Made by a program: the position numbers and the translations under genes
Source of the DNA: Nipponacmea schrenckii
Taxonomy: Eukaryota; Mollusca; Gastropoda; Lottiidae
Direction of reading: 5' to 3'
Length of the DNA: 64,000 nt
Assembly (NCBI GenBank): GCA_030562195.1
Contig: JAUJPP010000004.1
Coordinates: forward strand, 1,276,179-1,340,178
Shown here: in pieces, positions 35,728-46,269 of the stretch
Layout: each line of letters begins with the position of its first letter
How positions within the stretch are numbered: position 1 is the first letter of the stretch
Notes under the pieces: model-generated
The model's database searches: none
What the model was told of the DNA's origin: nothing
The model's input: only the letters and a program-made list of their open reading frames with translations

Positions 35728-35976
35728 GTGGCGTTTTGTTATCCATGGGGGAATAGATGGCTATTCCAGGTTACCAGTATTTCTTCAAGTTAACACTGAT
35801 AACAGAGCCTCAACTGTATTGGATGCTTTTTTAAATGCAGTACAAAATTATGGTTTACCAGAGAGAGTTAGATCAGACAAAGGGAAGGAAAATCTGTTAG
35901 TTGCGGAATATATGTTGAAGGAAAGGGGCATTGATAATAGACCATTTATTGCTGGAGGAAGTGTCCACAACCAAAG
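35728..35976 (+). CDS. Exon encoding a DDE integrase core
   Basis: The block is bounded by an acceptor (TTTTCATAGATTTCAG) and a donor (CAAAG|GTACAG) and is open throughout. Motifs: IHGGIDGYSRL with the first Asp, then VRSDKGKEN with the second Asp, ending GGSVHNQR just before the expected catalytic Glu in the next exon. This is the rve-type integrase fold found in domesticated or multi-exon integrase-core genes of animals (Ginger/Gypsy-like origin). No neighbouring exon is found within the window, so it is an orphan exon or part of a gene with decayed exons. A copy of its 3' splice junction lies inside a satellite at about 55997-56037. Confidence 0.8.
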
Positions 35977-36535
35977 GTACAGTTTTTTACAGTTATAGAG
36001 AATATGTTTAAAGAGTAGACGTCCTTGAACCTGAACTTAGAAATCAATTCAACTATGAAAAGAAAAAGAAATAGAAAGTGGGGTGATATATGTGTGCACG
36101 TCTCTTTAACTTCTCTTGAGATTGTAGGTTAAAAGGAAACTTTTCATAAGCTTTCTAAACTTGTAGTCGAGCGTTTTGGCTTAATTTATTGTGTACTTTT
36201 TGCTTAAAATATCCACCTGAATTTTGTTGGGCAGTTTTATTGTTAGAATATCAAAGATTCTCAAAATCATGAATTTTATCAGCTTTGGGTGTCTCTTGTT
36301 GGTAAGCTGATATTGGTTTGAAATTTTAGTATAAAAACGCGTTGAAAAAAATCATTCTTAAATCATCAGGAATCGCTCTTTCAGTATAATTACTGACTTT
36401 CGGTATTAAGTTTTTGAATTAAATATTACAGGTTATTGGATAAACATTATGCTTCCTAAAGTTAATTTCTTCCATATGGAGCTTTTAACTTGATTATGAA
36501 TGAATCTTTCTAAATATACACCCAATCATGTAATA
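35977..36535. other. Spacer, nothing recognised
   Basis: AT-rich DNA; I searched for the exon that should carry the third catalytic residue of the integrase (HNQRIERLW-like) and did not find it. Confidence 0.35.
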
Positions 36536-36777
36536 TTACTCATTTTGAGATTTGTTCAGCTGTCCATAGTGCTGCTTGTAATGGCTGTAGACAACATCCA
36601 GCACACCTTGATCTAAACACACCATAAGAAAAGCAGGATGCTGTGTAATAAAGTGACCAGGTTGACCCTCATTCTTCTACACCATCCTCTCATTTCTCAA
36701 CCTTTCTGCAACACACACATTCCAGTGACTCCTCAGGATTCTCTAAATGTACGTAAGTACACTGGGCATACTGACAT
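36536..36777 (-). pseudogene. Exon with P2RX7-type intracellular domain remnant
   Basis: After an acceptor (TTTCATTTCAG) the minus strand reads RCQYAQCTYVH, LECVCCRKVEK, a frame-broken centre, then GHFITQHPAFLMVCLDQGVL, VVYSHYKQHYGQL and TAA at 36536-36538. The Cys pattern CxxxxC...CxCC followed by H.....VCL..(V)L...Y..Y...YG is the signature of the zinc-binding cytoplasmic domain of P2X7 receptors, which occurs alone in many invertebrate proteins. At least one frameshift and stops in the centre make it a relic. It is on the opposite strand to the integrase exon. Confidence 0.7.
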
Positions 36778-37031
36778 CTGAAATGAAACAGGAAATTATA
36801 AAACTTATAAGGCTGTTTATAACAGGTTAAAGCATATATTTTATATGGTAACATATTTTATTTGCCCTGATTATCTGCTAACAAAATATTATCGTAAACC
36901 AATCAAAAGTCTCCAATTCTGACCAATCAAATAGTTAAACGATTAATTTACAGCAGATCTAGAGGCTTGTTATGTATGAAAAAGGAAAGTCATGCTGACA
37001 AATCAGAAGGAGCGTTACAAAATTAGCGCCA

Positions 37032-37041
37032 AATTTTCCCG
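37032..37041 (+). promoter_or_regulatory. E2F-like site
   Basis: TTTTCCCGCC matches the E2F consensus TTTSSCGC and lies about 45 bp before the ATG at 37086. There is no TATA box at the right spacing. Confidence 0.4.
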
Positions 37042-37085
37042 CCACGTACGTATTAGCCTACAATAACTTCCTCAGAGTAGTCAAA

Positions 37086-37326
37086 ATGTTCCGCAAACCA
37101 AAAAGATTTAAATCTGTAAATGTTTTTAATGCAAAAATCGGCCGAACATACACTGAAAAGTATGGCCCTAGACCGATAGTAAATGATCCGGAAAGTAGAA
37201 TTTCTAGTTCAGCAGTTACCGACGTCAACTTGCTTTTGGAAGATGGATCCTCTACGTCTAGACCTAGTTCTGTTGACCTACTGATGGATGCTACCACTGC
37301 TAGTGGCGAACTCAACGAACCCGAAG
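37086..37326 (+). CDS. Possible first coding exon, unknown protein
   Basis: An ATG opens 80 codons that run to a good donor, GAAG|GTAGGT. The peptide starts basic (MFRKPKRFKSVNVFNAKIG) and becomes Ser/Asp/Glu-rich, suggesting a disordered tail. Base composition is less AT-rich than its surroundings, and an E2F-like site lies just upstream. I do not recognise the family. It could be the first exon of the KDZ transposase gene whose relic exons start at 44946 on the same strand, which would put the 67-bp satellite in an intron, but no sequence evidence links them. Confidence 0.5.
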
Positions 37327-37533
37327 GTAGGTTCATTTCCAAAGGTCTGGCTTATTAGCTGCCCGCTTTTCATTCGAAATGTTGCTGACCTGGGTTTGCC
37401 CCTACTGCTAGGCCCCAGTTGCAATATTCATGTTTACTCTTATAGATGGACTGGGCGTGCCGTTGTTGCAAGTACCCTACGGTTATAGCCTTACCTGCCA
37501 TGCCCCCTCCCCCTTTCTAAATAGGCTAGATAG

Positions 37534-37584
37534 GGAAAGAAATTAGTGTGGGGTCCCGCGACAAAGGCTGAGGAACTGCCGTCG
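37534..37584 (+). CDS. Possible small exon
   Basis: A pyrimidine-rich tract (CCCCCTCCCCCTTTCTAAATAG) leads to a 51-bp open block coding GKKLVWGPATKAEELPS and a strong donor TCG|GTAAGTATAG. Its phase does not match the donor at 37326, so it cannot be joined to that exon without an extra change. Confidence 0.35.
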
Positions 37585-37692
37585 GTAAGTATAGACCATG
37601 TACCACAAAGACCTAAGGCCTAGGCAGTAATTCTGTCTTGGGTCAGTATGGGGTCATTGGCCATCCTGTCAACAAGTGCCTGTGAATAAATT

Positions 37693-40600
37693 GAATATTT
37701 ATCGATAAACAAACTAGGTTTTCATCCCAGTAAAGATATTAATATTATCATTAACAAACAAATATTTATTGATAAACAAACTCAGTTTTCATTCCAGTAA
37801 AGATATTAATATTATCATTAACAAACAAATATTTATTGATAAACAAACTCAGTTTTCATCCCAGTAAAGATATTAATATTATCATTAACAAACAAATATT
37901 TATTGATAAACAAACTCAGTTTTCATCCCAGTAAATATATTAATATTATCATTAACAAATATTTATTGATAAACAAACTCAGTTTTCATCCTAGTAAAGA
38001 TATTAATTTTATCATTAACAAACAAATATTTATTGATAAACAAACTCAGTTTTCATTCCAGTAAATATATTAATATTATCATTAACAAACAAATATGTAT
38101 CGATAAACAAACTCAGTTTTCATCCCAGTAAAGATATTAATTTTATCATTAACAAACAAATATTTATTGATAAACAAACTCAGTTTTCATCCCAGTAAAG
38201 ATATTAATATTATCATTAACAAACAAATATTTATTGATAAACAAACTCAGTTTTCATCCCAGTAAAGATATTAATTTTATCATTAACAAACAAATATTTA
38301 TTGATAAACAAACTCAGTTTTCATCCCAGTAAAGATATTAATATTATCATTAACAAACAAATATTTATTGATAAACAAACTCAGTTTTCATCCCAGTAAA
38401 GATATTAATATTATCATTAACAAACAAATATTTATTGATAAACAAACTCAGTTTTCATCCCAGTAAAGATATTAATATTATCATTAACAAACAAATATTT
38501 ATTGATAAACAAACTCAGTTTTCATCCCAGTAAAGATATTAATATTATCATTAACAAATATTTATTGATAAACAAACTCAGTTTTCATCCCAGTAAAGAT
38601 ATTAATATTATCATTAACAAATATTTATTGATAAACAAACTCAGTTTTCATCCCAGTAAAGATATTAATATTATCATTAACAAATATTTATTGATAAACA
38701 AACTCAGTTTTCATCCCAGTAAAGATATTAATATTATCATTAACAAACAAATATTTATTGATAAACAAACTCAGTTTTCATCCCAGTAAAGATATTAATA
38801 TTATCATTAACAAACAAATATTTATTGATAAACAAACTCAGTTTTCATCCCAGTAAAGATATTAATATTATCATTAACAAACAAATATTTATTGATAAAC
38901 AAACTCAGTTTTCATCCCAGTAAATATATTAATATTATCATTAACAAATATTTATTGATAAACAAACTCAGTTTTCATCCCAGTAAAGATATTAATATTA
39001 TCATTAACAAACAAATATTTATTGATAAACAAACTCAGTTTTCATCCCAGTAAAGATATTAATATTATCATTAACAAACAAATATTTATTGATAAACAAA
39101 CTCAGTTTTCATCCCAGTAAAGATATTAATTTTATCATTAACAAACAAATATTTATTGATAAACAAACTCAGTTTTCATCCCAGTAAAGATATTAATATT
39201 ATCATTAACAAACAAATATTTATTGATAAACAAACTCAGTTTTCATCCCAGTAAAGATATTAATTTTATCATTAACAAACAAATATTTATTGATAAACAA
39301 ACTCAGTTTTCATCCCAGTAAAGATATTAATATTATCATTAACAAACAAATATTTATTGATAAACAAACTCAGTTTTCATCCCAGTAAAGATATTAATAT
39401 TATCATTAACAAATATTTATTGATAAACAAACTCAGTTTTCATCCCAGTAAAGATATTAATATTATCATTAACAAACAAATATTTATTGATAAACAAACT
39501 CAGTTGTCATCCCAGTAAAAATATTAATTTTATCATTAACAAACAAATATTTATTGATAAACAAACTCAGTTTTCATCCCAGTAAAGATATTAATATTAT
39601 CATTAACAAACAAATATTTATTGATAAACAAACTCAGTTTTCATCCCAGTAAATATATATTAATATTATCATTAACAAACAAATATTTATTGATAAACAA
39701 ACTCAGTTGTCATCCCAGTAAAGATATTAATTTTATCATTAACAAACAAATATTTATTGATAAACAAACTCAGTTTTCATCCCAGTAAAGATATTAATAT
39801 TATCATTAACAAACAAATATTTATTAATAAACAAACTCAGTTTTCATCCCAGTAAAGATATTAATTTTATCATTAACAAACAAATATTTATTGATAAACA
39901 AACTCAGTTTTCATCCCAGTAAATATATATTAATATTATCATTAACAAACAAATATTTATTGATAAACAAACTCAGTTTTCATCCCAGTAAAGATATTAA
40001 TATTATTTATTAACAAATATTTATTGATAAACAAACTCAGTTTTCATCCCAGTAAAGATATTAATTTTATCATTAACAAACAAATATTTATTGATAAACA
40101 AACTCAGTTTTCATCCCAGTAAAGATATTAATATTATCATTAACAAACAAATATTTATTGATAAACAAACTCAGTTTTCATCCCAGTAAAGATATTAATT
40201 TTATCATTAACAAACAAATATTTATTGATAAACAAACTCAGTTTTCATCCCAGTAAAGATATTAATATTATCATTAACAAACAAATATTTATTGATAAAC
40301 AAACTCAGTTTTCATCCCAGTAAAGATATTAATATTATCATTAACAAACAAATATTTATTGATAAACAAACTCAGTTTTCATCCCAGTAAAGATATTAAT
40401 ATTATCATTAACAAATATTTATTGATAAACAAACTCAGTTTTCATCCCAGTAAAGATATTAATATTATCATTAACAAATATTTATTGATAAACAAACTCA
40501 GTTTTCATCCCAGTAAAGATATTAATATTATCATTAACAAACAAATATTTATTGATACACAAACTCAGTTTTCATCCCAGTAAAGATATTAATATTATCA

Positions 40601-40951
40601 TTAACAAATATTTATTGATAAACAAACTCAGTTTTCATCCCAGTAAAGATATTAATTTTATCATTAACAAACAAATATTTATTGATAAACAAACTCAGTT
40701 TTCATCCCAGTAAAGATATTAATATTATCATTAACAAACAAATATTTATTGATAAACAAACTCAGTGTTCATCCCAGTAAAGATATTAATATTATCATTA
40801 ACAAACAAATATTTATTGATAAACAAACTCAGTTTTCATCCCAGTAAAGATATTAATATTATCATTAACAAACAAATATTTATTGATAAACAAACTCAGT
40901 TTCCATCCCAGTAAAGATATTAATATTATCATTTACAAACAAATATTTATT
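37693..40951. repeat. 67-bp satellite, left block
   Basis: About 49 copies of a 67-bp unit containing AAACTCAGTTTTCATCCCAG and ATTAATATTATCATTAACAA. Some units lack one AAAC and are 63 bp long, which creates short runs of open frame (38502-38789, 40359-40583) that I regard as chance. It is continuous with the block at 42780-44172 once the LINE is removed. Confidence 0.97.
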
Positions 40952-41055
40952 AATAATAATAATAATAAACTCTTTATTTTACATGGGTCAGAATTAGGCC
41001 CAATACACAAGGACATGGTCCTGTCTCACATTCAGCCCATGGGGCAATACATTGG

Positions 41056-41056
<1 letters not shown>

Positions 41057-41097
<41 letters not shown>

Positions 41098-41600
41098 GAA
41101 AATAAAATCGAAAATACATAATATGTCAATATACAATTCGTCTGAAATACTAAAAATACACAAGTTTATGTGTATCAAATGGACAGAGATATATGTTCCG
41201 GCGATCAAGTACATGACCACAAATAAATATACAATACTCCACGTACAATTTGTTTAAAAATACACAAGTACATGTGCATGAATGGACAGATTTTCAACCT
41301 ACAATTTGTTTATAAAATGGATGTAATATATAGTTCCCGCGGCCATGCACACGACCGCAAAAAATCACGTATTATTTCAACGTACAATTTATTTTCAAAT
41401 ACACAATTACATGTGTAAATAATGGACAGATTTATCTTCCGGTGATCAAGTACATGACAGCAAAAACCATATATCATTTCAATGTACAATTAGTTTTAAA
41501 ATACACAAGTACATGTGTATAAAATGGACAGATTCATCATTCTGCGATCAAGTACATGACCACAAAAACCAAGGGATAGACAAGTACATCTGCATGAGAC
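41057..41600 (-). repeat. LINE 3' UTR: homopolymer and about 110-bp tandem repeats
   Basis: A plus-strand A-rich tract (41057-41103, interrupted by a few G; a second at 41626-41660) is followed by about four degenerate copies of a roughly 105-115 bp unit containing TACACAAGTACATGTG, ATGGACAGATT and GATCAAGTACATGACC. The Lys-rich open frame across the A tract is an artefact. Confidence 0.75.
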
Positions 41601-41998
41601 GATCAGACATCAAAACATACATATAAAAAAAAAAAAAAAAGAAAAAAAAAGAAAAAAGAATTGCCAAAGCGTCAGTGCATGTGCTGCGAGCGGGCTACCC
41701 AACCCTACTCCATTTTATGTTCTTATTTTCTATGGAGGGGGAGGTAGGATTTGTCCATGCTCAAGACCAGCTTTAAGGATGTTTACTCATCCCCCGACAG
41801 TAGTAATTTAGATTTTCAAAATGGTTCAAGATAGGCCAAAATAGAATTGTTGGTGGTGATATACCTGTGGGAAAGGGAAAAATAAAATTAATAAATTACT
41901 TAAATCATTAAATCATGGAGAAACACAATTGTTAAGATAGCCATCAGCAAGTAATCCTATAGTTGGTGAAAAGAATACCCGTGTAACAGGAAGTATGC

Positions 41999-42757
41999 TT
42001 ATGTTAATGAAAGATTACCAAGAATCATCCTTCGAAAAGTCTTAAAATCTGATGCTGATTTAATATTTTCGTCTAGACCATTCCATAAAATTGATCCTTT
42101 GTATTTAATACTTTGTTTAATCAAATTGATTCGTGGTTTTTGCACCACAAGTTTTGAATTTATGCTAGAATAAGGCGTCTGTTTATAGCTAAAGAGGCTT
42201 GAAAGGTAGGAAGGAGACAAGTTGTTCAGAATTTTATACATAAATTTATACGAATTAAAATTATGCCTGGTTTTAATGTCAAAAATATTAAGCCTTTTAA
42301 GATTCAGTGACAAATCAGTATTATACTTAGAACCAAGAATTAATCTAAAAGCAATTTTTTGTTGCCTGTGTAAAATATCGGCCGATGCAATGTCGTGCGA
42401 ATCCCAAATAGTTGAACAATAATCCAAATATGGTTGAAAGTGACATTTATAAAAAATAGATCTATATTTTTCAGGCATGATCTTTCTTAACTGTCGCAGT
42501 TGAAATAACTTAGTATTTAAAATTTTAGCAACGAACTTTACGTGCGGAGTCCATGAGAGATTTTGATTCACAGTAACACCTAGTAATTTAAAGTTTTCAA
42601 CTTGTTCAATAAATTGATTATTAAGTTCAATTGATAAATCTGATGAATATTTTCTTTTTTGAGAAGTTGTAATTAACATACATTTGGTCTTATTTTCATT
42701 TAAAATCATGACATTAAAGGAACACCAGTTTAAGATTGCATCAGTATCTTCTTGCAA
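41999..42757 (-). pseudogene. LINE ORF2 C-terminal part (CR1/Jockey-like)
   Basis: The 252-codon frame starts within the RT just after the YADD region (NWCSFNVMILNENKTKCMLI), followed by FKLLGVTVNQNLSWTPHV, YLDYCSTIWD, the RQQKIAFRLIL helix and the C-terminal SILWNGLDENIKSASDFKTF. This is the usual RT thumb and tail of CR1/Jockey-group elements. The catalytic core lies upstream and is missing because the insertion is 5'-truncated. There is no stop or shift within the fragment, so it is a recent insertion. Confidence 0.88.
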
Positions 42758-42779
42758 TTTTAATTGTATGTCAGTAACC

Positions 42780-44172
42780 GATAAACAAACTCAGTTTTCA
42801 TCCCAGTAAAGATATTAATATTATCATTAACAAACAAATATTTATTGATAAACAAACTCAGTTTTCATTCCAGTAAAGATATTAATATTATCATTAACAA
42901 ACAAATATTTATTGATAAACAAACTCAGTTTTCATCCCAGTAAATATATTAATATTATCATTAACAAACAAATATTTATTGATAAACAAACTCAGTTTTC
43001 ATCCCAGTAAATATATTAATATTATCATTAACAAACAAATATTTATTGATAAACAAACTCAGTTTTCATCCCAGTAAAGATATTAATATTATCATTAACA
43101 AACAAATATTTATTGATAAACAAACTCAGTTTTCATCCCAGTAAAGATATTAATTTTATCATTAACAAACAAATATTTATTGATAAACAAACTCAGTTTT
43201 CATCCCAGTAAAAATATTAATATTATCATTAACAAACAAATATTTATTGATAAACAAACTCAGTTTTCATCCCAGTAAAGATATTAATATTATCATTAAC
43301 AAACAAATATTTATTGATAAACAAACTCAGTTTTCATCCCAGTAAAGATATTAATATTATCATTAACAAATATTTATTAATAAACAAACTCAGTTTTCAT
43401 CCCAGTAAAGATATTAATATTATCATTAACAAACAAATATTTATTGATAAACAAACTCAGTTTTCATCCCAGTAAAGATATTAATTTTATCATTAACAAA
43501 CAATATTTATTGATAAACAAACTCAGTTTTCATCCCAGTAAAGATATTAATATTATCATTAACAAACAAATATTTATTGATAAACAAACTCAGTTTTCAT
43601 CCCAGTAAAGATATTAATTTTATCATTAACAAACAAATATTTATTAATAAACAAACTCAGTTTTCATCCCAGTAAAGATATTAATTTTATCATTAACAAA
43701 CAAATATTTATTGATAAACAAACTCAGTTTTCATCCCAGTAAAGATATTAATATTATCATTAACAAACAAATATTTATTGATAAACAAACTCAGTTTTCA
43801 TCCCAGTAAAGATATTAATATTATCATTAACAAATATTTATTGATAAACAAACTCAGTTTTCATCCCAGTAAAGATATTAATATTATCATTAACAAACAA
43901 ATATTTATTGATAAACAAACTCAGTTTTCATCCCAGTAAAGATATTAATATTATCATTAACAAACAAATATTTATTGATAAACAAACTCAGTTTTCATCC
44001 CAGTAAAGATATTAATATTATCATTAACAAACAAATATTTATTGATAAACAAACTCAGTTTTCATCCCAGTAAAGATATTAATATTATCATTAACAAATA
44101 TTTATTGATAAACAAACTCAGTTTTCATCCCAGTAAAGATATTAATATTATCATTAACAAACAAATATTTAT
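42780..44172. repeat. 67-bp satellite, right block
   Basis: About 21 more copies of the 67/63-bp unit, with the same variants as the left block (AGATATTAATTTTATC and AAATATATTAATATTATC types), as expected if one array was split. Confidence 0.97.
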
Positions 44173-44945
44173 TTGTTATTATTTTAAAAGTGATTAGAAA
44201 TTCCAGCTCATGTCCTAAGCTCGTTTTGCACTTCCCTCTTTCATCAACTGATTTTCATTTCAATATCAAGATACTCGAAAGAGGCACCGGACTTAGAGAG
44301 TCCTTCTTGGAGAATGAGCCATAGTTGCCAATGGACTTATACAAAGATCATTACAATAGTAGATAAAAAAGGTAGTGTGAATTTTAATCTTTAAATTTTT
44401 GTCAATTTTCCAATATTTTTATGCATGTTAAAAAACTAAATAGTAAATGTAATTATATATGATGATTAAATTATAATTTCTAATATATATGAGACCTCTA
44501 ACAAGATGTATATTATTTATAGTTTTTAATTAATCCTCTTATTGCTAAGTTTCAGATTTTTATGAAATATCTTGTATGAGTCTGTCATTCACATATTTAC
44601 ATGACTATCATTCAGCTATTGGTTTTGTGAAACAAAAATTGGCTTGTTAACTAAAGAAAAACAAATCGTATGTATGAATTATGTATGAATTAGGTGTTGT
44701 CAAAATTTGGTACTGTATGAATTTTAGTGAAAGAAGTGACAAGCCTCACATTTAAAAAGAATGAGTTTAAAGGCTTTGCTTTTGATTTTTACGATGTTTG
44801 TTTGGTTATTGATATGGTTTCAATTTTTATTAGTTATTGCTGTTTAAAAAGGCAACAAAATACTGGAATTTTCTACAGTGTGAGTATATTGCCTTTTATG
44901 TGCCACCTTGTTTGAATACTTACAATGTGTTATTTTCCTTTACAG
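44173..44945. other. Spacer, possibly intronic
   Basis: AT-rich DNA with no domain recognised. Its last bases form a polypyrimidine tract and acceptor (TTTTCCTTTACAG) used by the first KDZ exon. Confidence 0.4.
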
Positions 44946-46135
44946 GCAGACAGCATAAAACAAGTCTAGAGTTTTGTTCATGTGAAGAAGAATCTACCTT
45001 TACATCTTTGGCCATCTACCGTCAAAAAGCCTTCACTAGCCTTTCATTTTGAGTTCATGAAATAGATGTATGGTCTTTTTATAGAAGATCATTTATCAGT
45101 GAAGGGTTTTTTGTTAAAAGCTTCAAAGCGTGACAGACCATATGTTGCTCAAGAGGTAAGAAGCCAAAAAGCAAATTGAACTATAAATACAAAGTATTTG
45201 ATTTAAAGGATGTTTACTACTTCAACTGGTCTGATTAAACTGTTCTATGAAAAGTTGAAAAGTTAACAATAGATTGTACTTACAAGACTAACCCAACATC
45301 TACCGACTGGTCTATAACATTTTATTAATTTTTATTTTCTACGTCTCGCATATTTACAATGCTGTAATGACAGAGTGAAATTTAGATGGTTGCTCTATTT
45401 TGTCGAACATCCACTTTATGAAGATGGAACTAGTTGTCCTGCATGTTACAAAGTAAGGGCTTTTAATATATTATAAAATCTCTAAATATTCTGTTTTATC
45501 TTTCTGATCTATTCTCTGAAATATAACTACATTACTTAGACACTTTTATAGTCACAATATTTTATAAATCATTCAAAAATTCTTCACTAAGAATATCTTT
45601 TGTTTTCTCATCAGAGTTCTAGAAAGGTTTGGATGCTGATTTCCAGCTTGTTAGGAAGAAATCAGCATGAGGAGAATGGGGGCTTTCAAAGCACTCGGGT
45701 CTTTTGAAAGATGTAGTTGAATTCATGACTGATTATGGTACAGATAAGGAAAAACCAAGTCAGGTATATATAGCCTCTGCATAATAAACAGTTTATATAA
45801 TAATCAATGTTTAAATGACATCAAGTAAACTACTGAATGTATCTCACTAGAAACCACATCAACCATATCAGTAGCTACATAGTTAGTTGTGTAGCAAACA
45901 TACGTTAAGATAGACGTCTCCAGGAACCAGATACTAGAGGACGTGTAGGTAGTACAGCAATTAAAACCATAAAACTACGTTCAAGTTGAGATGTTTTTAA
46001 AACTTATTTCATGTCTTTTAACAGGACTGTAGTGATTTCTAAGCAGGAAATAACCTTAACATCAAAGTCCAGTATTTTCAACTCGATGAAACCGCTTTAT
46101 TTGGGTCAACTATGATATATTGAAGATATAAGGAC
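44946..46135 (+). pseudogene. KDZ-type transposase relic (four exons visible)
   Basis: KDZ (Kyakuja-Dileera-Zisupton) transposases are RNaseH-fold DDE enzymes of cut-and-paste DNA transposons. Exon 1 (44946-45155) codes HKTSLEFCSCEEE, a frameshift, LWPSTVKKPSLAFHFEF, a TAG where Trp would be expected, then LFIEDHLSVKGFL and RDRPYVAQE. Exon 2 (45374-45452) codes FRWLLYFVEHPLYEDGTSCPACYK with the CPAC motif. Exon 3 (45615-45763) codes LDADFQLVRKKSA, the DGNF-type Asp motif, then a TGA and LLKDVVEFMTDYG. Exon 4 (from 46025) codes CSDF-stop-AGNN and LDETALFGST, the hallmark CSDFKAGN...LDETGVFG block with its catalytic Asp. Exon borders have good GT/AG sites. Several stops show it is dead. The end is uncertain; the catalytic Glu region is not seen before the satellite. 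Confidence 0.8.
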
Positions 46136-46269
46136 TGGTACATGACATTTATTTTGTTGAATCATATCCTTCAAGCTTTATCACCCTTCACAATTCTTAT
46201 CAAGATAACTTCTTTGACTTGGTGAAACTGCTGTTCAAATACTTTTTATAGTAATATTATTTTCATATC

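Larger units (their letters stand above)
40952..42779 (-). mobile_element. 5'-truncated LINE inside the 67-bp satellite
   Basis: On the minus strand it has an ORF2 C-terminal part, a long 3' UTR (about 1 kb) with internal tandem repeats, AATAAA (about 40972-40979) and a (TTA)n tail. The satellite monomer is cut between ...ATATTTATT and GATAAACAAAC... with no base lost and no visible target-site duplication. The tail type resembles the LINE tail at 18490. Confidence 0.9.

Noticed and set aside
38502..40583. Open frames of INKLSFHPSKDINIIINK repeats in the 67-bp satellite
   Set aside because: They exist only where neighbouring units are the 63-bp variant; most units are 67 bp and break the frame.
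40883..41257. Open frame with a long Lys run (and its Phe-rich reverse)
   Set aside because: It is a reading of the A-rich homopolymer in a LINE 3' UTR joined to satellite sequence.
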